From Chryseobacterium sp. UBA6632 (lineage in GTDB: Bacteria > Bacteroidota > Bacteroidia > Flavobacteriales > Weeksellaceae), in assembly GCA_002455915.1 (NCBI GenBank), contig DKLU01000065.1, forward strand, positions 1-9,732: a DNA stretch of 9,732 nucleotides, written 5' to 3'. Below are positions 1 through 6,540 of this stretch, one piece after another (position 1 is the stretch's first letter; every line of letters starts with the position of its first letter). The notes beneath the pieces were generated by a model that saw only the letters and a program-made list of their open reading frames with translations, did no database searches and was not told the DNA's origin. The position numbers and the translations under genes are program-made.

Positions 1-441
1 CATAAAATAGAATTCTTTAATATTGAAGATATTAAAGATGAGAGAAAAAAAGTTACTTCAGAGATTTATGTAAGAAGAGGTCAAAAAATATTTAGAGAAA
101 AACTTCTTGACACTTACACAAGAAAATGCGCTGTAACAGAGTGTGAAATTGAAGAAATGCTAGAAGCCGCACATATTTACTCATATAAGGGATCTGACAC
201 AGATAAAATACCAAACGGTATTCTATTACGTTCTGACATTCATACGTTATTTGACTTAGGATTAATTACTATAAATCCCGATAGTTATTCAATTCAGGTA
301 AGTGGAAAAATTATGACTGACGAATATTATTTTAAATTAAATAACAAGCCAATTAAGTTGCCAAAAAGAGCTGAGGATCATCCAGATAAAAAATCTCTTA
401 AATATCACTTTGAAAATGTTTTTGAAAAATTTGTAAAATAG
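1..441 (+). CDS. HNH endonuclease, C-terminal part (5' end outside window)
   Basis: The reading frame is open from the first base, so 146 codons of a longer protein are visible. There is no ATG before base 157, and that ATG lies inside the conserved domain, so the true start is upstream of the window. Numbering visible residues, a basic stretch VRRGQ (24-28) precedes CAVTEC (43-48), then LEAAHI (54-59), NGILLRSDIH (72-81) and FD (84-85). This spacing of H58, N72 and H81 matches the beta-beta-alpha metal fold of HNH nucleases, closest to the HNH_2 type often found at the C-terminus of restriction-like or uncharacterised nucleases. Two cysteines (43 and 48) are present but not the four of zinc-ribbon HNH proteins. 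The expected activity is metal-dependent DNA cleavage; the target is unknown because the N-terminal part is missing. The region is visibly more AT-rich than the efflux operon, which is compatible with acquisition. It ends 7 bases from a convergent small ORF. Confidence 0.85.
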   Translation, partial: HKIEFFNIEDIKDERKKVTSEIYVRRGQKIFREKLLDTYTRKCAVTECEIEEMLEAAHIYSYKGSDTDKIPNGILLRSDIHTLFDLGLITINPDSYSIQVSGKIMTDEYYFKLNNKPIKLPKRAEDHPDKKSLKYHFENVFEKFVK

Positions 442-448
442 ATTTATC

Positions 449-664
449 TTAGGTTGATGCCGTATTTACTTCTATTATTTCGAGACTATCGACATTATAA
501 TCTGATAATATTTCATCTAATAATGGTTTGGTAAAATCTGAAGAACCCAACAAAATTTTTTGAAATATTTCTACCCTATCCTCTACTGTTAATTCAGTTA
601 ATTTTTCATCATCACGAAAGAAATTCATAAAGTCTTCTCTTGTCATATTTTTGTACTCATTCAT
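449..664 (-). CDS. small acidic hypothetical protein
   Basis: This is an unrecognised 71-residue reading frame starting at the ATG at 662-664. A GTG at 692-694 would add 10 mostly hydrophobic residues; I prefer the ATG because the extension looks like translated AT-rich leader, although neither start has a Shine-Dalgarno sequence. The product is strongly acidic (for example FRDDEKL, TVEDRVE, DEILSDYNVD) with alternating hydrophobic and charged residues that suggest two or three amphipathic helices. It has no cysteine, signal peptide or membrane segment. It converges on the HNH gene with 7 bases between the stop codons and no hairpin between them. It is divergent from the J-domain gene. A clean frame with protein-like composition favours a real gene, but its short length and AT-rich setting leave room for a chance frame. 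No function can be assigned. Confidence 0.5.
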   Translation of the reverse strand: MNEYKNMTREDFMNFFRDDEKLTELTVEDRVEIFQKILLGSSDFTKPLLDEILSDYNVDSLEIIEVNTAST

Positions 665-752
665 ATACGAATTTATAATAATCAATTTAAACACAAAAAA
701 GTATTAAAACAAATTAAAAACCAAAAACTTACAATATCCCAAAATAAAACCT

Positions 753-760
753 TAATTTTG
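753..760 (+). promoter_or_regulatory. Bacteroidota -7 box for the J-domain gene
   Basis: TAATTTTG fits the consensus TAnnTTTG exactly and is followed by CA, as is common in flavobacterial promoters. It lies 26 bases before the ATG at 787, which gives a leader of roughly 20 bases. No good -33 TTG is present; TTA at 729-731, with a 21-base spacer, is the nearest candidate. Confidence 0.5.
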
Positions 761-786
761 CACCCCGAAAATAAGGGTTAGAACAT

Positions 787-1233
787 ATGAAAAAAATAGG
801 CGATTACAGAAAGCTTCTTGAAGTAGATAAAAACGTTACGTTGAGGGAATTAAAAACGATTTACAGAAATGTGATGAAAGATACACATCCTGATAAATTC
901 ATCAATGATGAAGCAGGAAAGCAGGAAGCGGAAGAAAAAAGTAAGACGGTGATTGAAGCCTATCATTTTTTGGTAAGCATTAATCCGGAAACGCAGGAAA
1001 AATACAAAGAAGAATATACGGAAACGATTACCAAATCTAATATTCAGGATTTTTATCTGGAGAAATCGGTGCTTACGGTTCAGCACTTGAACGGAAATAT
1101 GTACGAATACATCGGGGTTCCGAAAAATACGTATATTAAAATGGTGAATGCAGATTCTCCGAGCCGTTTTGCAAGAAGACATATCTATGGAAGTTTTGTT
1201 TACAGAAAGTCTGGAGAGGCAATGGCAGACTAA
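787..1233 (+). CDS. J-domain protein with C-terminal KTSC domain
   Basis: This 148-residue cytoplasmic protein has no signal peptide or membrane segment. Residues 5-75 form a J-domain: the motif HPD (34-36) follows a basic helix II (LKTIYRNVMKD), and helix III contains the EAYHFL segment (57-62). HPD is the motif by which J-domains stimulate the ATPase of Hsp70/DnaK, so a co-chaperone role is a fair inference. There is no Gly/Phe region, zinc centre or DnaJ C-terminal substrate domain. Instead, residues about 94-140 match the KTSC domain, with the pattern NGNMYEYIGVP (102-112), then A and S at 122 and 124, then RRHIYGSFVY (130-139). KTSC occurs at the C-terminus of some lysyl-tRNA synthetases and as small stand-alone proteins; its function is not established to my knowledge. 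The start ATG is supported by a nearby -7 box, and a strong hairpin terminator follows 22 bases after the stop, so the gene is probably monocistronic. Confidence 0.85.
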   Translation: MKKIGDYRKLLEVDKNVTLRELKTIYRNVMKDTHPDKFINDEAGKQEAEEKSKTVIEAYHFLVSINPETQEKYKEEYTETITKSNIQDFYLEKSVLTVQHLNGNMYEYIGVPKNTYIKMVNADSPSRFARRHIYGSFVYRKSGEAMAD

Positions 1234-1255
1234 TTTTTCATCTATAAAAATATTG

Positions 1256-1285
1256 AAAGCTTTCGGTAATTCCGGAAGCTTTTTT
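1256..1285 (+). terminator. intrinsic terminator of the J-domain gene
   Basis: The arm AAAGCTTTCGG (1256-1266) pairs with CCGGAAGCTTT (1272-1282) over 11 positions, including one G:T pair, around the loop TAATT. A run of six T (1280-1285) closes the structure. It is related in sequence to the hairpin at 1993-2024. Confidence 0.85.
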
Positions 1286-1328
1286 GTTGAAAATGCTCTT
1301 GACATTTGATAAAAATAGCCTGACAAAG

Positions 1329-1345
1329 CAAATGTCGTACATTTG
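1329..1345. promoter_or_regulatory. candidate operator and -7 box upstream of the XRE gene
   Basis: CAAATGT and ACATTTG form a 7-base inverted repeat around CGT. The outer bases GACAAA (1322-1327) and TTTGTC (1342-1347) are also complementary. The right arm contains TACATTTG (1338-1345), an exact TAnnTTTG match, so a protein bound here would cover a possible promoter. Further ACATTTG copies stand at 1302-1308 and 1383-1389. The last also forms an exact TACATTTG (1382-1389), but only 12 bases before the ATG. No convincing -33 element is seen for either box. Confidence 0.35.
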
Positions 1346-1401
1346 TCGCATCAAAATTCATCATTACTATTTATAAAAAACTACATTTGAAAAAAAAATC
1401 T

Positions 1402-1971
1402 ATGAACTCAATTGGCGAAATTATCATCGCATCCCGAAAGAATAAAAACCTGACTCAGGAGCAACTTGCTGATCTTTCAAAAGTAAATCTGAGAACCATT
1501 CAAAGGATTGAAAACAACGAAAATATACCGCGAGAAAATACACTGAAATTAATTTGCGATACGTTGGAAATTTCGATTCCGAAAGTTGAATCATCATCAG
1601 TCGAAAAGCCTTTAAATTTTATTGAAATAGGTTTTAAATATTTCTCTTTAATCATTATCAATCTTGCATTAATGGCTATTATTGGTTGGATGACCTTGGA
1701 TTCTGAAGCTAATTTAAATTCGCGATTTGCAGGATTATTATTGAGTTTTCTGCTTCCTATTTGTATTGTATTTTTCACTTTAAAAGCAAGCAGAACCCAG
1801 AGACTTTTAAAATTTGGAAGTGGCTTTTTAGTTTACATAGTTTTGGCAATTGTTACGGTAGGATTTCCGACGGCTTTTGTAACGGGTTTATTGCCTTGTT
1901 TATCGATTTGTTTATTAACTTTATTTTATGGGGATTCTTTATTATTCAAGAAAATTGCCGCTGGCGAATAG
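1402..1971 (+). CDS. XRE-family HTH regulator with four membrane segments
   Basis: I chose the ATG at 1402 (189 residues); an in-frame TTG at 1387 would add only MKKKS and overlaps a possible -7 box. Residues about 4-59 are a Cro/C1-type helix-turn-helix: IGEIIIASRKNKNLTQEQLA, then S26 and V28-N29, then the recognition helix LRTIQRIENN (30-39) and P43. After a short linker come four hydrophobic stretches at about 80-99, 109-127, 139-155 and 158-177, which predict a membrane-embedded C-terminal half. A few charged residues separate segments two and three (KASRTQR, 128-134). Flavobacteria contain many such HTH-plus-membrane proteins, but I know of no assigned role for this one. A membrane-tethered DNA-binding protein that senses the envelope is a possible reading, not a demonstrated one. 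The gene stands alone between two terminators, with repeated ACATTTG elements upstream that could be its own binding sites. Confidence 0.8.
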   Translation: MNSIGEIIIASRKNKNLTQEQLADLSKVNLRTIQRIENNENIPRENTLKLICDTLEISIPKVESSSVEKPLNFIEIGFKYFSLIIINLALMAIIGWMTLDSEANLNSRFAGLLLSFLLPICIVFFTLKASRTQRLLKFGSGFLVYIVLAIVTVGFPTAFVTGLLPCLSICLLTLFYGDSLLFKKIAAGE

Positions 1972-1992
1972 TGTATTATTTTAGATATAATT

Positions 1993-2024
1993 AAAAGCTT
2001 TCAGAGATTCTGGAAGCTTTTTTT
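1993..2024 (+). terminator. intrinsic terminator of the XRE gene
   Basis: The arm AAAAGCTTTCAGA (1993-2005) pairs with TCTGGAAGCTTTT (2009-2021) over 13 positions with one G:T pair. The loop is GAT and a T-run extends to 2024. It lies 21 bases after the stop codon. It resembles the hairpin at 1256-1285, with compensating changes inside the stem. Confidence 0.85.
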
Positions 2025-2030
2025 ATTGTT

Positions 2031-2222
2031 GTGGAAGCGCTTCGAGAGCCTCAGCGTGACAGTGCTAATACTAACTGTTTTATAACCCAAAGAATAAAAG
2101 TTTGTCGCAGCTCGAATCTTTTCTTACTGCTTTCTAATACTATGATTAGATCCTTACAGGATGACAAATTGTAGGGATATTTTTTGAGATTTTTTCTTCG
2201 CTTTGCTTATCGAAATAACGAA
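2031..2222. repeat. intergenic stretch with degenerate interspersed-repeat-like segments
   Basis: No reading frame is credible here. Three segments look like the short non-coding repeats scattered through flavobacterial genomes. The first (about 2033-2062) holds the palindrome GAAGCGCTTC followed by GAGAGCCTCAGCGTGACA. The second (about 2148-2170) holds ATCCT-TAC-AGGAT followed by GACAAA. The third (about 2184-2222) holds CTTCGCTTTGCTTATCGAAA. I recognise the style of these sequences from memory, so family membership was not tested. Together they fill most of the gap between the XRE terminator and the efflux-operon terminator. Confidence 0.35.
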
Positions 2223-2252
2223 AAAAACCGCATCATTGCTGATACGGTTTTT
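2221..2252 (-). terminator. intrinsic terminator of the efflux operon
   Basis: Read on the minus strand, AAAACCGTATCA pairs with TGATGCGGTTTT over 12 positions with one G:T pair. The loop is GCAA and seven T follow (plus-strand A-run 2221-2227). It lies 23 bases after the pump gene's stop codon. The opposite strand also carries a short T-run, so it may act in both directions. Confidence 0.85.
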
Positions 2253-2274
2253 CGGTTAATTAAAGGTTGTTATA

Positions 2275-5200
2275 TTAGTCTACGTGTTTCGGAGTAAATC
2301 CGTCTTCACTTAGTTCTCTGTGATCGTAATCGGCTTTCATTTCAGCTTCATAATCTATTTTTTCGTGTTTACCCATTCTTCTCAAAATTGAATCGAATAA
2401 AGAGTAAACTACCGGTACAATAATCAGGGTAAGGAATAAAGACGATGTTAAACCACCGATGATTACCCAAGCCAATCCGTTGTTCATCTCGGCTCCCGCT
2501 CCTTTTGCAATCGCAATTGGAATCATACCGAATATCATCGCAATCGTGGTCATCAAGATCGGACGAAGACGAGCGTGGTTTGCCTGAATCAAAGCATCAT
2601 GTGTTGTTGCTCCCGCTGCTTTTCTCATATTGGCAAAATCGACGATCATAATCGCGTTTTTCGCTACCAAACCAATCAACATGATCATCCCCAGCATCGT
2701 AAAGATGTTCAGTGAATTTCCGGTGATGGCCAAAATAACCATTACCCCGATCAATGCCAACGGAATCGAGAATAATACGACAAACGGATAAACAAATGAA
2801 TCATATAATGAAACCATTACCAAGTAAACCAATACGATAGCCGCCAATAAAGCGATTCCTAACGTACCGAAACCTTCTGTCTGGTTTTCCATATCACCAC
2901 TCCAGATATAGCTTACTCCTGCAGGTTTTGTCTTTTCATTATCCATAAACATGGCAGCCCACTCGTTAGCAACGTCTCCTACCGGACGACCTACTACTTT
3001 AGATTTTACTTTTACCGAAGGTGCTTTATCTCTACGCTCAAGCAAACTTGGCCCTGACCCCATTTTTACATCTGCAAACTGGCTCAATCTTACCTGCTCT
3101 CCCTTAGTATTCGTAAACATCAGGTTTCTTACATCATCAATAGATTGTCTGTTGGCATCTCCAAAACGGATGTTGATATCATATTCATACTCTCCTGCTC
3201 TGAATTTCCCGTCTGTATTTCCACTGAATGCAGTTTGCATCGTTTGTCCAACACTTGAAAGGTTTAAACCTAATGCTGCCATCTTATCTCTGTCGATATT
3301 CACCTGAACTTCCGGGTTTCCAGAATCGGTTGATAATTCAGCATCTACAGATCCCGGAACTTTTTTAAGCAATTCAAGAATTCTGTTCGCTTCTTTATTT
3401 GCCGTTTCGTTATCCTGAGCCGTTACTACCATTTCAATTGGTGCATTATCTGCTCCCATTAATCCGATTGGTGCTGTTTTAAACTCAACTCCTGTGAATT
3501 TCTCTTCTAAAGCTCTCTTGATTTTAGCAGATTTAATATCCGTACTTTCGTTACGTTCAGATTTATCAACCAAAATTACCTGAATTTCTGATTGATACAA
3601 CGTTGCCTGTGCCCCACCAAAACCTGATGACTGCTGACCCACTGTTGTAATCATATCTACTACATCTTTATCATTTCTAAGGTATTTTTCAACCGCTAAA
3701 GTTACCTGATTCGTTTTTTCTACCGAAGCATCTTTTGGTAATTCCATCTGAACAAGGAACTGACCTCTGTCCATTTTAGGGAAGAATTCACCTCCGATAA
3801 ATCCGAATGCCACCAACATAAATGAAGAGATCAAAATGATGAAAGTAATCACTACCGTCATGATTCTTCTTAATGTTGTTTTCAAAGCCCATTCTAAGAT
3901 TCCTGTAATCCAGTGTGTAAATTTCTCCAATTGCTTTTCAAACCAAAGAATAAATCTTTCGAAAACATTTTTACCTGAAAGGTGTACCAATTTACCATAT
4001 CTTGAAGATAACCAAGGAATAATGGTAAATGAAGCTAATAACGACAACATTGTCGCGATAACCACGGTTACACAGAACTGTGCCAGGATATCAGATACCA
4101 AACCTGAACTCATCGCAATAGGTAAGAATACCACCACAATTACCAAAGTAATAGCTGTTACCGTAAACCCGATTTCTGAAGCTCCGTCGTATGCTGCACG
4201 AATTCTGCTTTTCCCCATCTCCATGTGACGGTATACGTTTTCCAATACTACGATCGCGTCATCCACAAGGATACCTACTACCAATGAAAGTCCTAGTAAA
4301 CTCATTAAGTTTAGGGTATATCCCATCAGATACATTCCGATTACTGTTGCAATCAAAGACATTGGGATAGAAACCATTACGATAAATGCGTTTCTGATGT
4401 TGTGAAGGAATAATAACATTACCACTGCCACCAAAATAATCGCTAAGAATAAATCGAAGATTACGTGGTCTGCTGCTTCAAGCGTAAAATCTGTTGTATC
4501 ATCTACAATATTGATTTTAATCGCCTGTGTTTTATAATTATTCTGAACATCCGCAATCGTTTTCTGAACTAATTCTGAAACCGCTACCGCATTGGCATCC
4601 GACTGTTTTTTTACCTGAAGTAAAATCGTTGCATTCTGATTGTATCTTGCAATTTTTTCAACATCTTTCTGAGAGTCAAAAACCGTTGCTACGTCTGACA
4701 AACGAACCTGCGCACCGTTTTTATCGGAAACCACAAGATTGTTCATTTCAGCAATACTTTTGTATTTTCCTGAAAGTCTGATCGTAGATCTTGAAGTTCT
4801 CGTTTTCAAAGCTCCCGTCGGGAAATCTAAGTTGGAAGAAAGAATTGCCTGTTGCACGTCTCCGATTGAAAGACCGTAGCCCTGCAATTTCTTTTCATCT
4901 AAATTTACCTGAATTTCTCTCTCCTGTCCACCCACAAGATCAACCTGAGCCACACCGTTTACACGGGAAAATACAGGCTCAATTTTCTTATCTAAAAGAT
5001 CGTAAAGCTCTTTATTATTTAATTTATCACTTGAAATACTCAACGTCATGATCGGTAAATCATCCAATGAGAATTTCTGTAGTGACGGCGGATCTGCATC
5101 GTCCGGAAGGTCTGCCAAAATAGCGTTTACCTTTCTCTGAGCATCATTCAACGCATAGTTTACATCGGCACCCGTATTCAACTGAACCATGATAACCGAT

Positions 5201-5463
5201 AAACTTTCGTAAGATGAAGATTCTACTTTTTTTACGTTTTCCAAAGATCCCACGGCATCCTCGATCTTTCGGGTCACCGATGTTTCTACCTCAGAAGGCG
5301 AAGCACCCGGATATACTGTAGAAATGGTTACCATATTGGTTTCAAACTTCGGAATCAACTCGTACCCCATCATGGAGTAACTTAATAAACCACCCAGCGT
5401 AAGTATCGTAAATAATACGATAACCAAGGACGGTCTTTTAATGGATATTTCTGCTAACTTCAT
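2275..5463 (-). CDS. RND efflux pump, inner-membrane permease (AcrB/HAE1-like)
   Basis: This 1062-residue protein is the proton-driven inner-membrane pump of a tripartite exporter; AcrB of E. coli, for comparison, has 1049 residues. The architecture is the duplicated RND fold: a first membrane helix at about 11-33, a large periplasmic porter loop, helices from about 335, a second large loop between about 560 and 870, and a final helix cluster. The relay residues of AcrB are all present: GILVDDAIVVLEN carries D401 and D402, GLVAKNAI carries K935, and R965 and T972 lie in RLRPILMTT. The VDDAIVV form points to the hydrophobe/amphiphile (HAE) class rather than heavy-metal pumps. The substrate cannot be told from sequence. 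Its ATG lies 6 bases after the adaptor's stop, with GAGAAG between them as a plausible ribosome binding site. It is the last gene of the operon and is followed by a hairpin terminator. Confidence 0.96.
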   Translation of the reverse strand: MKLAEISIKRPSLVIVLFTILTLGGLLSYSMMGYELIPKFETNMVTISTVYPGASPSEVETSVTRKIEDAVGSLENVKKVESSSYESLSVIMVQLNTGADVNYALNDAQRKVNAILADLPDDADPPSLQKFSLDDLPIMTLSISSDKLNNKELYDLLDKKIEPVFSRVNGVAQVDLVGGQEREIQVNLDEKKLQGYGLSIGDVQQAILSSNLDFPTGALKTRTSRSTIRLSGKYKSIAEMNNLVVSDKNGAQVRLSDVATVFDSQKDVEKIARYNQNATILLQVKKQSDANAVAVSELVQKTIADVQNNYKTQAIKINIVDDTTDFTLEAADHVIFDLFLAIILVAVVMLLFLHNIRNAFIVMVSIPMSLIATVIGMYLMGYTLNLMSLLGLSLVVGILVDDAIVVLENVYRHMEMGKSRIRAAYDGASEIGFTVTAITLVIVVVFLPIAMSSGLVSDILAQFCVTVVIATMLSLLASFTIIPWLSSRYGKLVHLSGKNVFERFILWFEKQLEKFTHWITGILEWALKTTLRRIMTVVITFIILISSFMLVAFGFIGGEFFPKMDRGQFLVQMELPKDASVEKTNQVTLAVEKYLRNDKDVVDMITTVGQQSSGFGGAQATLYQSEIQVILVDKSERNESTDIKSAKIKRALEEKFTGVEFKTAPIGLMGADNAPIEMVVTAQDNETANKEANRILELLKKVPGSVDAELSTDSGNPEVQVNIDRDKMAALGLNLSSVGQTMQTAFSGNTDGKFRAGEYEYDINIRFGDANRQSIDDVRNLMFTNTKGEQVRLSQFADVKMGSGPSLLERRDKAPSVKVKSKVVGRPVGDVANEWAAMFMDNEKTKPAGVSYIWSGDMENQTEGFGTLGIALLAAIVLVYLVMVSLYDSFVYPFVVLFSIPLALIGVMVILAITGNSLNIFTMLGMIMLIGLVAKNAIMIVDFANMRKAAGATTHDALIQANHARLRPILMTTIAMIFGMIPIAIAKGAGAEMNNGLAWVIIGGLTSSLFLTLIIVPVVYSLFDSILRRMGKHEKIDYEAEMKADYDHRELSEDGFTPKHVD

Positions 5464-5469
5464 CTTCTC

Positions 5470-6531
5470 TTACTTTACGATATTGATTTTTGAACCGTTA
5501 TCAAGGTTAATCTGTCCGCTGGTAATTACCTGTTCGCCACCGTTCAGTCCGCTTAAGATCTGAACTTTATCACCGTATACTTTTCCGGTCTGAACTTTAA
5601 TTAATTTAGCTGTTCCGTTGCTTACCACAAATAATTGTCCTGAGCTTACTCCGTTTACGAAAGCTTCCGCAGGAACTGTCAGCATATTTTGAGTTTCAGC
5701 ACCATTGTTGGTTTTGAAAGTCGCGGTTGCATACATACCTGCTTTTAAGTTGCCTCTGTTCTGAACCTCAACCTCAACTGGGAAATTTAAAGAAGCATCA
5801 CTTTTAGGAGCGATAAATGTAATTCTTCCTGTGAAAGAATCGTCTGGTAAAACATTTACATTAATAGCCACTTCCTGACCTAATGCAATTTTTCCGATCT
5901 GGCTTTCATCCACCAAAACTGAAAGTTTTAATGAATTGATATTTACGATTTCGAAAAGTGCAGTTCCCGGAGCAACCACCATTCCCGGTTCCACCATTTT
6001 TTTGTTGATCGTTCCGCTGATTCCCGCTCTGATGCTTGCATCATTTACTCTTACTCCCTGAGCTTTTACCGCCGCCTGAGCATTTTTCAGCTGTAATCTT
6101 GAATTATCAACCTGTTGCTTAGTAACACCTCCCGTTTTGAAGGCATTTTCGTAACGTTGATTATCGATAATTGCATTTTGTAAGTTGTTCTGAGCCTGAG
6201 TAACGTCTACTTCAATCGCATCTTTTTTAATCGTTGCTAAAACCTGACCAGCCCCTACTTTTGAACCTTCTTTCACCAAAACGCTTACTACGCGTCCTGA
6301 AATTTCAGAAGACTGATTAGATTCCTGTTTCGGGATAAAAGTTCCATTGGCCGAGTAATCGGTATTGATGTTTTCTCTTGCTACTGTGATTACGTTCACA
6401 TTGATTTTGTCTACCTGCTTGGCAACTTCTCTTACTTCCGTCTCCTGTTTTTCTTTGTTACCTGCAATCTTGTACGCTGCTAAACCAATAAGTACAGCCG
6501 CTACGATGATATATATTAAAGTTTTTTTCAT
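5470..6531 (-). CDS. RND efflux periplasmic adaptor subunit (membrane fusion protein)
   Basis: This 353-residue adaptor of the HlyD/AcrA type links the inner-membrane pump to the outer-membrane channel. Residues 4-20 are a hydrophobic N-terminal anchor after MKK, with no cysteine or lipobox, so it is probably membrane-anchored or signal-cleaved rather than a lipoprotein like AcrA. The two lipoyl half-motifs are clear: ISGRVVSVLVKEGSKVGAGQ (77-96) and the segment 169-196 with GTINKKMVEPGMVVAPGT. Between them, residues about 104-164 form a rather short alpha-helical hairpin. A beta-barrel (about 200-275, with LKAGMYATATF at 262-272) and a membrane-proximal domain (about 280-353, with VPAEAF and GLNGGEQVITSGQ) complete the usual order. 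The start ATG lies 9 bases after the outer-membrane factor gene and 1 kb before the pump gene, and all are on one strand, so co-transcription is very likely. Confidence 0.95.
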   Translation of the reverse strand: MKKTLIYIIVAAVLIGLAAYKIAGNKEKQETEVREVAKQVDKINVNVITVARENINTDYSANGTFIPKQESNQSSEISGRVVSVLVKEGSKVGAGQVLATIKKDAIEVDVTQAQNNLQNAIIDNQRYENAFKTGGVTKQQVDNSRLQLKNAQAAVKAQGVRVNDASIRAGISGTINKKMVEPGMVVAPGTALFEIVNINSLKLSVLVDESQIGKIALGQEVAINVNVLPDDSFTGRITFIAPKSDASLNFPVEVEVQNRGNLKAGMYATATFKTNNGAETQNMLTVPAEAFVNGVSSGQLFVVSNGTAKLIKVQTGKVYGDKVQILSGLNGGEQVITSGQINLDNGSKINIVK

Positions 6532-6540
6532 TATAGTTTA

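Noticed and set aside
157..441. Complete small protein starting at the ATG at 157
   Set aside because: The same frame is open to base 1, and the residues before this ATG (VRRGQ, CAVTEC) belong to the HNH domain, so this is an internal methionine.
850..1326. Long antisense open frame opposite the J-domain gene
   Set aside because: It is rich in Phe, Arg, Ile and Cys, lacks any recognisable motif, and covers a gene with clear J and KTSC domains and its terminator.
1500..1778. Antisense open frame inside the XRE gene
   Set aside because: It is a mirror of a well-supported coding frame and has no promoter or family signature.
1761..1994. Second plus-strand open frame overlapping the end of the XRE gene
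   Set aside because: It is a shifted frame of the membrane-segment region; its Phe/Trp/Ile-rich composition is an artefact of reading hydrophobic codons out of frame. I also considered a frameshifted extension, but the main frame ends cleanly 21 bases before a terminator.
2951..5051. Several plus-strand open frames opposite the pump gene
   Set aside because: All lie antisense to the RND permease, whose frame is supported by conserved motifs along its whole length.
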